Notes: generated by a model not told the origin, from the letters alone. A stretch of 64,000 bases of DNA from Bolinopsis microptera (GCF_026151205.1 NC_087079.1:13233945-13297944); one strand, 5' to 3'. Counted from the first letter of the stretch, positions 21,882-35,550 are shown. Made by a program: numbers and translations.

Positions 21882-24800
21882 TCAGCCCAAGGACTCAATA
21901 TCAATGGTAACCTCCGGCTGCTGACTCTCGAACTCGGAATGTGTAGGAATGGGATCCTCTGAGCTGTGAGGCGCTGCCGAGGAACTGTTCTCCGGGCCCC
22001 GGTCCTGCTGCCCCTCATCCATCTTCACCTCCCTCTTGTGCTCCCTGTGATCACTGTCACGTGATCGTGACCTCCTGTTCCTCTCACGTGACTTGCTCCT
22101 TCTGTCCCGGCTGGACGAGGGTCTGTCGCGTGACCTGCTTCTGGAGGAAGAGTGTCTCTTTCTTCGGTCCCGGTACTCCTTCACGTCTCGGTCATACTTA
22201 CTCTCCGCGTATCTGTTGTTGTTGTTGTTGTTGTTGTAGTTATTGTTGTAGAAGTTACCACGGTAGTTGTTGAACCGCCCTCGTCCGCGGTATCTCGGGT
22301 TGTAGTTGTTGTAGGGTTTGTAATTGTTGTAGTAGCCCCGGCCGCGGTAACCACCGCCCCGTCCGCGGTAATTGCGGTTATCGTGGTAGTTAGTAGTGCG
22401 GTGATCCCTGTTCCTAGAGTCATAATCGTCGTCTGATCGGCTGCCTGTAATACAGAACTCTCAAATACCAATTCCAATACCGCGTGTTTGTAGGATACTA
22501 GTGCTACGTTTAAGAGAACCTAAAATGTTGATAGTTAAGAGGATTTAGCAGTTTTTTTAGTGACTGAAGTTAAGTATAGTCATTGAGTTAGCGTTATAGA
22601 TCTATTATTAAAATAGCACAGAAATTGGATAAAGTAGCCAATCGAAGAATGATAATATTATGATAATAGAAGATGTAAGGTATGATACGTATATTATAAA
22701 TAATTGGATTCAGCCAATTTACCCATGAATTGAGACTTGAAAGAGAGCCAAAAAACCATACAACCTTAAATAAAAACTAGATAAAATTGTTGTTTACCTG
22801 ATTTACGAGAACGCCTTCTATTCCTTTCTCGTGAAACTGATCTACTTCTCTCTTTCACTGGAGACGAAGACCTGAAACAGGTGGGTTAAACGAAAAGCGG
22901 TTTAAAAGTTAGACTTAATAAAAAGTTAGAGGATAAAAGTTCGAACAGTTCGTAGATGATGTATCTTTAATTCAAGGTATGACAATGATGTATCCGTATT
23001 TCAAACCAACCTGCCACGTCTGGAAGAAGCTGACCTCTCTTTGGAATCGTTCGAAGAGGATCGACCTCTGTAGTTCCTGGATCGTTCTTGAGATGCATCT
23101 GAGTCAGAACCCCTCGATTTTGATCTTTTACCTTTGTCAAAATCAGTCTTAATTGCCAGATTTCTGTAGTGAGCTGCTCCTCGACCAAAGTTGGGCCCAT
23201 CTGGTTTCTCGGAGGTTTCTGTTTCGTCATGTACCCGCCTGCTGGTCTTGTTTTCTTTTTCAGGACTAGGGCTTCTTGAGGCGTCCCACTTAGAAGAGCT
23301 CGCTTTGCTACCATTTTTCACCCGTCCAACATTTGTTTCCTCCTCAGGTTCCACTTCAGGATTTGATCTACCAGGATCTTCTGCCCGTTCGTCAACGTTC
23401 TCAGCCTCTCTTTCTACACTAGGGGACATTTTCTCCTTTTTCTTTCTTTTTTTCTCCTTACGTTTCCCTCCTTTACCATCATCGCTATCAGACTGTCCTG
23501 ATTGTGTTGAGTTATCCTCTTCCTCATCTTTCTTCTTCTTTTTCTTTTTCCCCTTTTCAGCTTCAACTGAGGCCTCCTTTTCTGCAGACTTTTTTTCTTT
23601 TTGCAACTTTTCTTTGCAGCCTTTGCTAAGGCTTTCTTAATGATCTTCTCTTTTGCTTTTTTCTCTAGAATTTTTCTTTCTTTCTTTGAAAGTTTCAATC
23701 CCAAATCTGACATATCCGAACCGCTCTCAGACTCACTGGAGGAAGATTTTGCTCGTTTTTTCTTTTTGGGCGCTTTTTTCTTCTTTTTCTTCTTGCCAGC
23801 ATCACTGTCCTCTTCTGCGTCAGAGTTCTCTTCACTTAAAAATTTGTCCATGAGCTTCATGAGTTTAGCCTTTTTCAGATCTTTCTTCGATTTTCTCGCT
23901 TTCTTTTCCGCAGCTGAGTCAGATGAATCGTCGCTGTTCTTGAATTCCTTCATCATAGCTGTTTTCAGAAGCTTCAGTTTTTCGATCTTTCTTCTCCGCT
24001 CTTTTCTAGAAGGATCGTCTGATTCTGACTCCGAAGAATCCGATTCCACCTTCTTTTGCTTCTTCTTGCTCTTCTTAGGCGGTTCCTCATCAGATGAATC
24101 TTTCTTCTTTTTCATCTTTTTCTTCCTCTTTTTCGTCATTTCTTCTTCACTAGCACTGTCGGAGCTACTCGTATCTGAACCCTTTTTCTTCTTTTTGATT
24201 TCTGGAGAGGGTTCATGAGATCCGAGTTTCGGAGTTCTGATATCTCCAGAAGACATCATCGAACTCATATCCGGAGTATGTCCGGAAAAGTCCGGCTGCT
24301 GAATCAATTCCATGGGTATTGCTGGCGGCTGTTCCATGGAAGCTTGTGCCTGCTTCATTTTCTTTTCTATTTTCAGCTCCATCTTTAGTTTTTTCATCTT
24401 ACGCTTTAGTTTCTTCTTTCGCTCAGTACCGGAATCGCTTCCGTCATCTTCACTGGAAGAGGAAGCCGACGCAGCAGAGCTAGAGCTAGAAGAGTCTCGC
24501 TTCTTCATCTTCTTACGAGGAAGGCTAGGACTGCGACTCATTCTGGTAGGGGCCATCATGTGTCGAGACCGAGCAAATTCCACCTTAATAGTGCATCCTT
24601 TAACTCTTTTCTGGTCCATCAACGCAACTGCTGCCTCTGCCGCTGATCTGAAATAAGTAGAAGATCAGTTTCAACGTTTTAAATTTATTTCTTTTCAGTT
24701 TCAAATGTATTTGTTTCATTTCTCATTTGCTTCATCGAACAAATCGTATTGGCTACTGTTAAGATGGGTTTGGACTTGAATGTTCTGTCAAGGAAATGCT

Positions 24801-27800
24801 AGGGTTTAACGTCAGTTGCTAAGGTGGTCAGGACTTATTGTCGTGACCAACTTAACTGGCATAGCGTCGTAATTAGAGTAATTACATAATCATTAATCAA
24901 GGAGCAGAGCACAATATGAATAGTCATATCCCCCATTCTCAATAATAATATCATGCATCCTCTGTTCTAATTATACTCAGAGAGATTGTACAGCCTGTCT
25001 ACAAGACACAATAGAGTGGCCCGTGATCTCGGCTATATAATTACTAATTAGCCGAGCAGCAGATGGCATACACAAATTAGGACATTTGATCAACGAGAGA
25101 AAACTTACTTTTTCTTAAACTCTATGAAAGCGTATCCAGGGGTGTAACTGCCTCCAGCGGCTCTAGACTTCGACACCACTATATTAGATATGGCCCCGAA
25201 GTTATCAAAGGCTTGTTCCACTTCTGCTTTGGTGTATCCTTCAGGTAATCCACCTACCCAAACCATGGAGCTAGGTCTTCCACTAGTCGCCTGAGGGAAG
25301 TTCGTGGTTAGGAAAAGAGGGAAAATCATTATTTGGCTTTTATAATCTGATTTCGAATGATTTTATTTTGGCTAGAAAAAGAGATGATGCAAAAGACATA
25401 CGATATGATACAAATAGCAAATATCGGACAGAAATTAACCCATATATTGAAATAATAATTCTACCATTCTACTACTGGACTAAAGGGGGTGACACAGAAT
25501 CAAGGACACAAACACTTTCTACAATCTACAAGTTCACGAGCATGAGCCCCTCCTCCGAGTGCAGTTACCAAATATTTCCTTGTGTTTAAGAGTGATATGG
25601 TAGAAAACAGCGAGTTGTCATTGTAGTATCTCCTTTGTTCTGCATCTCACGGGAAGACCAAATATCGTGGTCTAGAGATTTAGACTAATCTGCCGACACG
25701 TGTAGTAGACTAAACTGGAGCTACTTATTGTACACAAAACGGATGTAATCCCCCTCTTTACTCTCCATCACACCACATCAGCCAGTGTATTGCGTGTAAT
25801 TTCACACTCACGCGAACAAGAGTAGTTACTCTCGTTCGTAACCATGGCCGTACAATCCTCGAATATACTTAACGAGAATCATGTCTCAGTAAAAAGGTTA
25901 TCGTATAGGTAGAGGTAAGAGACAGTTATTGTGGAAACAGCAATGTGCTATCGTTGAAAAGATGTTCTTATTATGATCAGCAGCAACGAAAACCTAAAAG
26001 GTGTTATCAGTGATTTTTCAAGCAAAATAATATACCCACGGGTAAAACAGACCACTGTCCGCCGATAATTTCATCTTAGAAAGTAATGCGAAAAAATCAA
26101 GTATAGCGCATATTAGATGGGAAAATACGCAGTGAGAAACACCAATAATTTGAAGCAGATCAAGGAAATAGCTGTAAAAATAAAAATGTAGTTACCCTTA
26201 AATTTAGTGGAGGGAGAACAAACTCATCAGACTCATCATCCTTGTTTGCCCCAGGTATCCCTATATTCGTTCCCTCGCAGTTGAAGAATCCATCAGAGGA
26301 CATTCCAGACATCTTGGATATGTTTTGAAAATCCTTGATGGGTGTGTTTAGTATTCTTTGTTTCATAACTTCGTACCTACTGTAATAGAAACCTTGCAAT
26401 CCATCTCTTTTACCACCACTATCTGCTCTCCCTCTAGACCTTGATCTAGACTTTCTGTCAGACCTTTTCCTAGACCTAGATCTCGATTTGTCCCTCAATT
26501 TGATGGGATCAGAGGATGGGGGTTTCTGTTCACATTTAGAACTGCAAGGTACTGCTTCTGACTCTTCTGAAGCCATCTTCATTAATCTTAGGGTAATGTT
26601 AGCTGGTTTGGGAGTGGGGTCACATGACAAAATACTCTTCTGTTCTTCAGGTGGATCCATTGTCTCGGATTTTATAAATACAGATTCAGCAGGGTTTTCA
26701 ATTTCTTCTTTGATTATAGGTGCACTCTCGTTCTGGTCACCACTCGTACTGGGGAGGAGTACATCTTCAATTTTTATCATTGATGCGATGTCATTCAGGT
26801 CAGCAATTGGAAGGGTAGAATTTTCTACTTTTGGAGAACTTTTAAGCGACTTGTGAGGCGATTTTGATCTGGATTTTCTTCTGGACCTTGAATTCGATAT
26901 TTCTCTGAATTTCCTCTTTGAATGGGATAGTGATTTTCTCCTTGAGCGTGACCTAGATTTCTTTCTCGAACGTGATCTTGATTTCCTTTTGGAACGCGGT
27001 GGTGACTTTCTCCTAGAACGAGATCTCGACTTTTTAAATGAGATTGAAAGTGACCTTGGCTTCCTTCTTGGCCTGGATCTCGACCTGCTCCTTCTTCTGT
27101 TTCTTGACTTTGGATGTTTTCCTTTGGATCTTGATCTTCTTGATCGATACCTGTTTCTAGATACTGACCTAGACTTCCGACGAGTGCTGTTCTTTGACTT
27201 GGATCGTGATTTTGATCGCTTTCTTGATTTAGAGCAGGAACGCCTAGACTTAGACTTTGAATAAGAACACTTTTTCGACCGGGATCGTTCGCTTCGAGAC
27301 ATTTTTACTTTATCTTTAGACACACTTTCGTCTATCCTTGTTGAATCGTGAGAGTCTGGTTTCACGTCTGATGTGGATTCCATTTCACTTATGGTATAAT
27401 TTGCTTGTATGTCACACAGAACATCCTCAGTCATCACAACAGTACAAGGTTCAGCACCATGCCCCATTTCAGTTGACAAAATGCTGTTTTCTGTTTCACA
27501 ATTTGATACCGTTGGTTCGATTTTCTCTTCCTTCACAGTAATTTCTGCAGGTTCTACGTTTTCTTCCTTCACATTAAATTCTGTTGGTTCTACGTTTTCT
27601 TCCTTCACACTGAATTCTGTTGGTTCTACGGTTTCTACGTTAACAGTATCTGTTTCTGATTGTGGGAATTCGTAGTCAAAGAAGTCTTGAGGGTTCAGAT
27701 TGGAGGTATCTTCAGGGTTCATATTTAATTCCTCAGATTTAAAATGTGATATTTCAGGTTTTAAATGTGTCTCTTTAGGATGAAATATTGACTCTATATG

Positions 27801-28193
27801 ATTATGTTCTGACACTTCAGGGGTAAATTTTGATTCTTCAGGGATGCATTTTGAGTCTTCAGTGATCACATCTGAGCTGACAACAACTACAACAGATGAA
27901 TCGACATCAACAAAACTATCAGCAGCTGCACCAACACCACAGAAGGGATCAGATGTGGAGGAGTCACAAACTGCGGGTACAACTCGATCTTCCACAATAC
28001 TATTCATCAATCGACACGGACCTCTCTGAGATTCATCTCTGATATTAGTTCGTTTGATAAGCATGCTTTTCAAGCTCACAAATACAGTCTTTTTCGGGCA
28101 TGGAACAAACGAGTATTCAAGTTCCAGTGTTGCATTCGATTTGAAGCTTTCGTTAGAATCTTCATCCTGCGGCTCGGCCGGACCAAGGCTCAT
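21882..28193 (-). CDS. Large SR-related RRM protein, five exons, one frameshift
   Basis: Probably a nuclear pre-mRNA splicing or mRNP protein. The minus-strand exons are 28193-26196, 25290-25109, 24647-23011, 22871-22798 and 22444-21882. All junctions are GT-AG and the phases agree, except that exon 3 is one base short. The predicted protein is about 1,480 aa. Order: a Ser/acidic N-terminus with repeats near KEENVEPTEF; a long RS domain; an RRM across exons 2-3 (SSMVWVGGLPEGYTK, PGYAFIEFKKK, KVEFARSRH); a Lys/Ser/Asp-rich low-complexity segment; an RS segment; an Arg/Gly/Asn/Tyr-rich stretch (NYRGRGGGYRGRG, then poly-Asn); and a final RS tail. The frameshift lies in an A-rich run near 23610. 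The upstream frame reaches 28262, but MSLGPAEPQDED is my preferred start. Exon 1 could instead be a separate gene, although its donor phase fits exon 2. Orthology unassigned. Confidence 0.75.
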
Positions 28194-28263
28194 GGTTTGA
28201 TTACAGTCAAGAGTCACAGAAGAGAGAGAATGGGTTACATGTAGCATGGCATTACATAACAAA

Positions 28264-30310
28264 AGACAATGTGTGAGAGTGAGAGAGAGAGAGACTGCTT
28301 CTAGCCTACACTAGCCCGCTATATCACAAGCCCCATTACGTCCTTAAATCTAGCAACAAGTGTGTGGTGTACAGAGGGTGTAAGAAGGGAGAGAGAGCCC
28401 AGTCACCGATTATAAAACATCTGTGAGAGTCGTTGTAAAGTAACTTGCAGGGGTGAGGGCACCTGTAATACAATTGTGCCCCTAATTATCCCTAAATTCT
28501 GCACGATAAGTATAAGAACGAGCGTGCTTAACATGGCCAAGGTTTAACAACTTGGCACGGTTTGGGATGAGGGGCGCCGCGCGCTACATTTACAAACAAT
28601 AAATATTGCAAGTTGTTGCCACGTTGTCCGGAACAAAATTTCCGGCCAAAAGATCTAGAGCAAACAATGAAATTATCAACTATGCATCTTGATAAAACTG
28701 CAACTAAAAGTGTTTGAGTACGACTTGGGAGGTTTAAATTGCCAAAAACTTCCATAATTATGAAAGTGATAAGAAACTGTCCTTATATTAATGCTTTTCA
28801 TTCATACAAAGTTAAAACAAATTCTTCTTGTAGTGTATCCTGGGTTTAGACAGGATATGCCCGCTTAAAATGTGAATTGTGCATGTTACTGTTTCAGCTT
28901 TGTGTCAGAGCCCCACCTCAAAATTATAGAAAAATTGAAAGTTAGCATACAGTTGGCCTGGGTTGCAACGCGATAATTTCCGTTGAAGGTTTTGGACATG
29001 ATGGCAAAAACTTGCAAAAAACTTGTGTGCAAAAAGGTATCATCTATCGCACTAAGATTCAAGTATTACGTTGAAAGCAAATTGAATGAATAATAAGTTT
29101 TTAGGAGAATTGTTAACAAATATATATGTTAAACGAATATCACTTAACTTTGAGTATGTAAGAATTTAAATCATTTTAGGAGTAACCAATTTAGTGGCAC
29201 AAATACGAAAATGCACCAATGCAGCATGCACCAAATAAACCATTACCAAAGGGAGAAAATCCTAAATTCATCAAAACGAAATTCACTATCATTACAGATA
29301 ATACTTAACGACAAGAAAAACCAAAAAAAAATTGAATCAAGTCTTTGTTGATATTTACTCTGATCTGCAAGGGAACGAAGACATAAATATTTTTTAACTC
29401 GATTATGTGAAATCAATTCAATCTTCAAGATTGGTACCAGAGGTTTCCGACAAAGACTTGGGAAACTTTTAAAACTGAATTTAGAAATAGAATAAATCAA
29501 TTCAAAGCGTTATGAAACTTGTAGATTAGCCTTATACAGTATTTAAGTAAACCCCATATTTATTACGTCCCGATTTACTGGAAACCCCGATTTACCGCTG
29601 GTTTTTCCTTCCCTTAAGTCCGTAGTAAATAGGGTTTTTACTATACATTATACATATATCTCTACTATAATTCAGAGAATTATTTCTGCTGTACGACCGC
29701 CCACGTGCAAATTAGATGAGAAATAGGAAGTTATATGGTAACCGTAGTAACGAGGGTTGTTACACGCACGTGCACGTGCATGAAAGATTGTTATCGGTTT
29801 GTGGTAATTACGTTGTGTTCACTGTTCAGTGCGAACTACATTTTAATGGGCTGTAATTTGTAATTATTCGGTTGTGACGGATATTTTTTGATGCGATAAA
29901 AACGAACTACCAAAGAATACTATTACCTTTCTCCATGTGATCACGGGCTTTCTAGTATTATATAATATATCTAGAATAAGCTTTAAAGTCAAATTCTAAT
30001 CTTGGGCGAAAACTTTAAAACAAAGGAAAATTTAAAATAAATAGCGCACTCTAATCAAAACTCGTCCCGAATGAACACAAAATTATGCAATGATATCGCT
30101 AGTAAATATTATTAGCAAAAGAGAAAAGTCAAAATTATATAGCTCTCGATAGTAACAATTAAAGTAGTATTTGAGGAGACAAAAAAGGGATAACATGGCA
30201 GAATATAACATGAATATAACACTGTAACATCCTACAGAAATTGGAGCACTAATTAGTGGTTTGGAAAAGAGAAAAGGAGGGACATTCTGTCTATAAATAA
30301 ATAAGGGTAA
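28264..30310. other. Upstream region of the SR gene
   Basis: No coding gene seen. It should hold the SR gene promoter and 5' UTR: a short GC-richer patch (ggggcgccgcgcgc) lies near 28570. Short GA runs occur at about 28275-28295. A Helitron-like element occupies 29659-29955; the remainder is AT-rich. Confidence 0.45.
29659..29955 (+). mobile_element. Helitron-like non-autonomous element, copy 1
   Basis: It begins TCTCTACTATAATTC after an A and ends cacgggcttt-CTAG before a T, the A^TC...CTAG^T form of Helitrons. A short imperfect hairpin (ccatg-tgat-cacgg) lies just before the terminal CTAG. It is 297 bp, with no coding capacity. A related copy with the same ends is at 35190-35462. Confidence 0.6.
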
Positions 30311-30338
30311 AATTACAAAGTGGCAGGTATTGAGGAGA

Positions 30339-30693
<355 letters not shown>

Positions 30694-30889
30694 ACACGAT
30701 ATTGGAGTACATGTTTCAGTAATTTGCTTTTTTTGCCACCCAGTTGCTGCGGTAACCATCAATGATCAGACGATTCGAATTATCAATGAGACATATTTAT
30801 AGTGAGACATACTTATAAATAGCAGTATTTGGTGAGATCATCAACTATAGATACCTCTCCTTCAAGATATTGAACTAAGAGAGTTAGAT

Positions 30890-31745
30890 ACAGTCAAACT
30901 ACCAGTTTACACTCTACAGAATGCTCTACACTGCAGTTATAGTTAAAGATAAGTCAAACTACCACTTTACCAGATAACTACCCTGCAGAATGCTCTACAC
31001 TGCAGTTATAGTTAAAGATACAGTCAAACTACCAGTTTACCAGATAACTACCCTGCAGAATGCTCTACACTGCAGTTATAGTTAAAGATACAGTCAAACT
31101 ACCAGTTTACCAGATAACTACCCTGCAGAATGCTCTACACTGCAGTTATAGTTAAAGATACAGTCAAACTACCAGTTTACCAGATAACTACCCTGCAGAA
31201 TGCTCTACACTGCAGTTATAGTTAAAGATACAGTCAAACTACCAGTTTACCAGATAACTACCCTGCAGACTGCTCTACACTGCAGTTATAGTTAAAGATA
31301 CAGTCAAACTACCAGTTTACCAGATAACTACCCTACAGAATGCTCTACACTGCAGTTATAGTTAAAGATACAGTCAAACTACCAGTTTACCACTCTACAG
31401 AATGCTCTACACTGCAGTTATAGTTAAAGATAAGTCAAACTACCAGTTTACCAGATAACTACCCTGCAGAATGCTCTACACTGCAGTTATAGTTAAAGAT
31501 ACAGTCAAACTACCAGTTTACCAGATAACTACCCCGCAGAATGCTCTACACTGCAGTTATAGTTAAAGATACAGTCAAACTACCAGTTTACCAGATAACT
31601 ACCCTGCAGAATGCTCTACACTGCAGTTATAGTTAAAGATACAGTCAAACTACCAGTTTACCAGATAACTACCCTGCAGAATGCTCTACACTGCAGTTAT
31701 AGTTAAAGATACAGTCAAACTACCAGTTTACCAGATAACTACCCC
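30890..31745. repeat. 70-bp minisatellite, about 12 copies
   Basis: The unit contains ccagataactaccctgcaga and gctctacactgcagttatag. Most units are 70 bp and almost identical. A shortened variant unit occurs at about 30897 and again at about 31377, suggesting a 480-bp higher-order duplication. The array ends abruptly at accccta. Confidence 0.97.
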
Positions 31746-32640
31746 TAAATTTATGGCAGATATCTAGAGATTGTTCGTATAAAACCAAGAGCTAATTCGC
31801 CTGGAATACTGTAACGATGTACACCAGTCCCCGTGGTGCCTTAATAGTGAACACTGATGGACGATGGTGGCCGTTCTAATTAAAAAGGAACTAACATCCT
31901 CAATACATCTCTAACTAACATCCTCCTCGCTATTTATCTGGCAAGGTATCATAAACGTGGTTCTATGAGTGTCCCCATCAACTGTACTGTATTTTATTAC
32001 TTGTTTTAGTTCGGGCTATACAAACAGTCATATGGTTACAATGTAACTGGGTAATTACAGGAGTCGAGGGTACAGTTACGATCGGGTCAGCGACGGTTAA
32101 GGAAGTATACTTCATACTTCCTTCGCTGCAATGTGCATTTGCCCATTCAACACTTAATCACGTTCCCGATCATTCGGCTGAGTTACCGGGGAGGCCGAGG
32201 TTGCATCGAAAATATTTGGCTCACTCCAGCTCCCTAGGTGACGCTGTGATTCGAACCACCAATTTGTGGATTGAAAGACAATTAACTTTTAAGAAGCGCT
32301 CAGTAAGACATTCACAAAATATTTAAAAAGGCACTATACTAGCCAGCTAGCTTTATCTTTACTAATTACTAGCTAAAACAATTGTCAAATATCTTAAGTT
32401 AAGTGTAGGAGGTAAGCTAGGTTTATGCCTATGTTAACAACCACAATTTCCCAATGTTGTTTTTATAAAAGACAAATTGCTAGGAACTTAACGGTAATAG
32501 AAGATAATTATCCTGGTCAGTGTAAACTGTAAAGTATATGGCAACTTTGAAGACGACCACCTATACTTAAACTTGAAGATTACTTTAACAACATTTTATC
32601 AATCACAACTTTATCTTAATATTCTCTGAATCTGGTGATA
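31746..32640. other. Gene-free stretch
   Basis: No gene seen. A T-arm-like word in inverted sense (gattcgaaccacca, near 32249) lacks the rest of a tRNA. Confidence 0.45.
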
Positions 32641-32889
32641 TAATCTGGTGGTACAATCTGGTGGTACAATCTGGTGGTACAATCTGGTGGTACAATCTGG
32701 TGGTACAATCTGGTGGTACAATCTGGTGGTACAATCTGGTGGTACAATCTGGTGGTACAATCTGGTGGTACAATCTGGTGGTACAATCTGGTGGTACAAT
32801 CTGGTGATACAATCTGGTGGTACAATCTGGTGGTACAATCTGGTGGTACAATCTGGTGGTACAATCTGGTGGTACAATCTGGTGGTACA
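32640..32889. repeat. 13-bp minisatellite, about 19 copies
   Basis: The unit tggtggtacaatc is tandem and nearly perfect, with one tggtgatac variant near 32805. Because 13 is not a multiple of three and the unit contains few stops, several frames stay open on both strands. They encode the same circulating peptide, which is not evidence of a gene. Confidence 0.97.
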
Positions 32890-32931
32890 CAAGATCTTAC
32901 TTATCACCAGATTCAAAGAAACCAACAAAAT

Positions 32932-33043
32932 GGAGTACATAGCGGAAAAGAATTTATTTAATCTCTACACCAGACGAAACGAACAGAATCCTGCAGAAAT
33001 GATGGCTGCAGGAGCCGGAGCAGTTACTAGAAAGAGGAAGTGA
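32932..33043 (+). CDS. Possible short ORF or terminal exon, unrecognised
   Basis: Directly after the 13-bp minisatellite an ATG opens a 37-aa frame beginning MEYIAEKNLFNLYTRRNEQ and ending VTRKRK. Its composition (charged, helical-looking, basic tail) is more protein-like than its surroundings, and a possible acceptor (atcaccag) lies at about 32911. I found no partner exon and do not recognise the peptide. It may be chance. Confidence 0.2.
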
Positions 33044-35189
33044 AGTTAAACGGTGATGACCCTGACCGTTATTATATATATATATATTAGTTCCGCAGAA
33101 AATAAAATACTCTGTAGTTTGGTGTTTACGGTTGAACAGTTAAGCTGGATAAGACAGGGTGCATTGCTATAATACGGGTTGATGGTGCGGACCCACTCAT
33201 TTCTTATCGATCCTGGAAACTGGACAAGAAATGTGAAAGCCGGAATGAGATAATACAATTATTGACGATATCTATATATGTAGGATACTAATATTAGACA
33301 TGAGTTTATCGGGAGCGTCCACTGAGATCAGATCAGATTTCTGGCGAAGACGGAATAATAAAGACGGAATAGTAAAACGGTATTTGATATAGAGCTAACG
33401 TACCTTAGTTCCTTATTACGCGTAATTTGAACCATCATAGTAAAGTCTACATCTAGATCTAGACCAAGGCACTTCATTCAAATATAGAAATATCTCAAAG
33501 ATAAAAGAGCGGCCGCCAAATGGTAACATTCTTCCTGGCATAATGGGGCATAATATAACTACATGCAAAAACAAATACAAGAGTAGCAGTACTGTGTATA
33601 CTGAGGTGAAGGAAGTCACGTTAAAATAACAAAAAAGTCAACGGAAAAACCACAATTTTGCCAAAATTCCCACCATCAATGGAAATCCTGGATTTGTACT
33701 ACTGGGCCATTTACCACAGCAAGAAATATTGATCCTAGCCGAAATTACAGCTGTTTAAAGGGCAATGGCTGATTTCCCAACAATTTCTGGGAGAAGGTCG
33801 CATTAAAATACCTTGTTACCACAAATACAGACGCCAGAAAGTTTTGGTAACAAAGATATAAATTTAGAGGTTGACAAAACTACGAAGACTGTGCGGAATT
33901 GCTCTAATCTTCCACCTTAAATGTGAGAAGTACCGTACACAAGGACACAAAATCACATACTGATCAGCCACAATCGGTTTAAGTTAAGTGAATCTGTGTG
34001 GTTGATGATTTTATCGATACCTCAAGTAATTTATACAATAAGACAAACGTGACTGGTAGGTGTGATAGTCCACATCTCGCATTATGAGGGCCTAAGCGCT
34101 ACTTTATCTACAGTCTGCCAACACACAGTAATTACTAATTATTAGTACAAAACATATATCTTTGTTATCTTTTTCAGAGACAGTTTTAATGACAATGGAC
34201 CCGAGAGCTGCCAAATTCTAAACAATTGATACTGGTCGTGATCGTCTGTTGTCGCTAAAGCTGTTTAAGAGAAGAGAACAAACACATATTTTAAGAAATA
34301 ATTATAATGTACCATTATGTAACATTATGTACCACTATGTACCATTATGTACCATTATGTTCCATTATGTACCATAATGTACCATTATGTACCATAATGA
34401 ACCATAATGTACCATAATGAACCATAATGTACCATTATGTACCATTATGTACCATATAATAATGTACCATAATGTACAATAATGTACAATAATGTACCAT
34501 AATGTACCATTCAGTCTGTGCCAGCGGATAAATCCTTCCTTTGGTAGAGAACAAGGCTAACGGTACGTGTGTAATAATTGTCTTGAGACTACAAAACAAA
34601 GCAAGAAAATGGAAAAATGCTATGAGGCAAAGTTACAAATATTATGAGGGAAGATACTGATGTTATGAGGACACGTAAAGTCGTGAGGAGAGGTAGATAA
34701 TGGAATAAAATAGTACGCACAACTCGGAAGGGGGAATGATAACAGCAAATGGTAAATTGAGTAGATAGTGAGGCTAGGGGAGCCGGGAGGGCGTGTAGGA
34801 TTACAGGACAGTAAGGGTGAAGAGTACGTGGCAACACTAAGGCAATGCAATCCTGAGGATCGCTTACCTTTACGATATTAATTTAAAATTCAAGATATGT
34901 CTCATTTTCAAGAATAAGCACGGCCTGTGAATATTTTGTGGAAACGGAACGAAACTGGCTGAAGTGGGTCGGTTGAATAAAATTCGATCATATGCTTACT
35001 ATTAGATTAAGAGGTATGGATATCAAAGCAATAGCCGTTTCAATACCACAAAACTCAATATATATAATAGCTTTATTCACAGTTTTGCATCAATTATCGT
35101 TGTGTTACGGCGTTTTTGTGGTCCTCTTAAAGTAAATTGGATAATGATTTCATGATTCCTTGTGAGACGGAGATTTCAGATTTACTTAA
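33044..35189. other. Gene-free stretch with a 10-bp repeat
   Basis: No gene seen. A short TA run occurs near 33071. An imperfect array of accattatgt / accataatgt lies at about 34305-34510. Fragments near 33690-33960 (gatcctagccgaaatta, gactgtgcggaa) recur diverged at about 36470-36705. Confidence 0.5.
34305..34510. repeat. Imperfect 10-bp tandem repeat
   Basis: About 20 copies of accattatgt and its variant accataatgt; no coding meaning. Confidence 0.9.
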
Positions 35190-35462
35190 TCTTTACTATA
35201 ATTCAGAAAATTCTTTTTGTCTGTACACTGTACGACCGCCCACGTGCAAATCAGACGAGAAATATGAAGTTAGGTATAAAAAAAGTTGCATAGCAACGGT
35301 GTTTGAATGAGCACGTGCACAATTACGTTGTGTGTTTAAAGTGTTTAACATTTAAATCGGCCGTATCTTCGGTTGGGATGGATATCTTTTGACGCGATTA
35401 AAACTTTCTTTCAAATAATACTACTTATACAAGCTTCATCCCTGTTACCACGGGCTTTCTAG
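35190..35462 (+). mobile_element. Helitron-like non-autonomous element, copy 2
   Basis: Same termini as 29659-29955: A then TCTTTACTATAATTCAG at the start, and ccacgggcttt-CTAG then T at the end. The shared interior includes gtacgaccgcccacgtgcaa. The hairpin before CTAG is ccctg-ttac-cacgg, again with one central mismatch. It is 273 bp, non-coding. Confidence 0.6.
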
Positions 35463-35550
35463 TATATATATAATACAAAGAAAACTCCATAATACGGACG
35501 TGAGGTGAGTTAGGACTCCTCAATAACTACATTCAATACATTCCTTCTGG

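Noticed and set aside
22152-24656. Plus-strand open frames rich in Val, Phe or Ser
   Set aside because: They are the antisense of the low-complexity SR gene exons.
30890-31745. Regular 70-bp array resembling a CRISPR
   Set aside because: The whole unit is repeated with no unique spacers, in a eukaryotic genome with no cas genes.
32225-32265. Inverted T-arm-like word (ggttcgaatc)
   Set aside because: No D-arm or acceptor stem at the right distance on that strand.
32603-33043. Open frames across the 13-bp minisatellite
   Set aside because: All are rotations of one 13-bp unit that lacks stops; equivalent frames exist on both strands.
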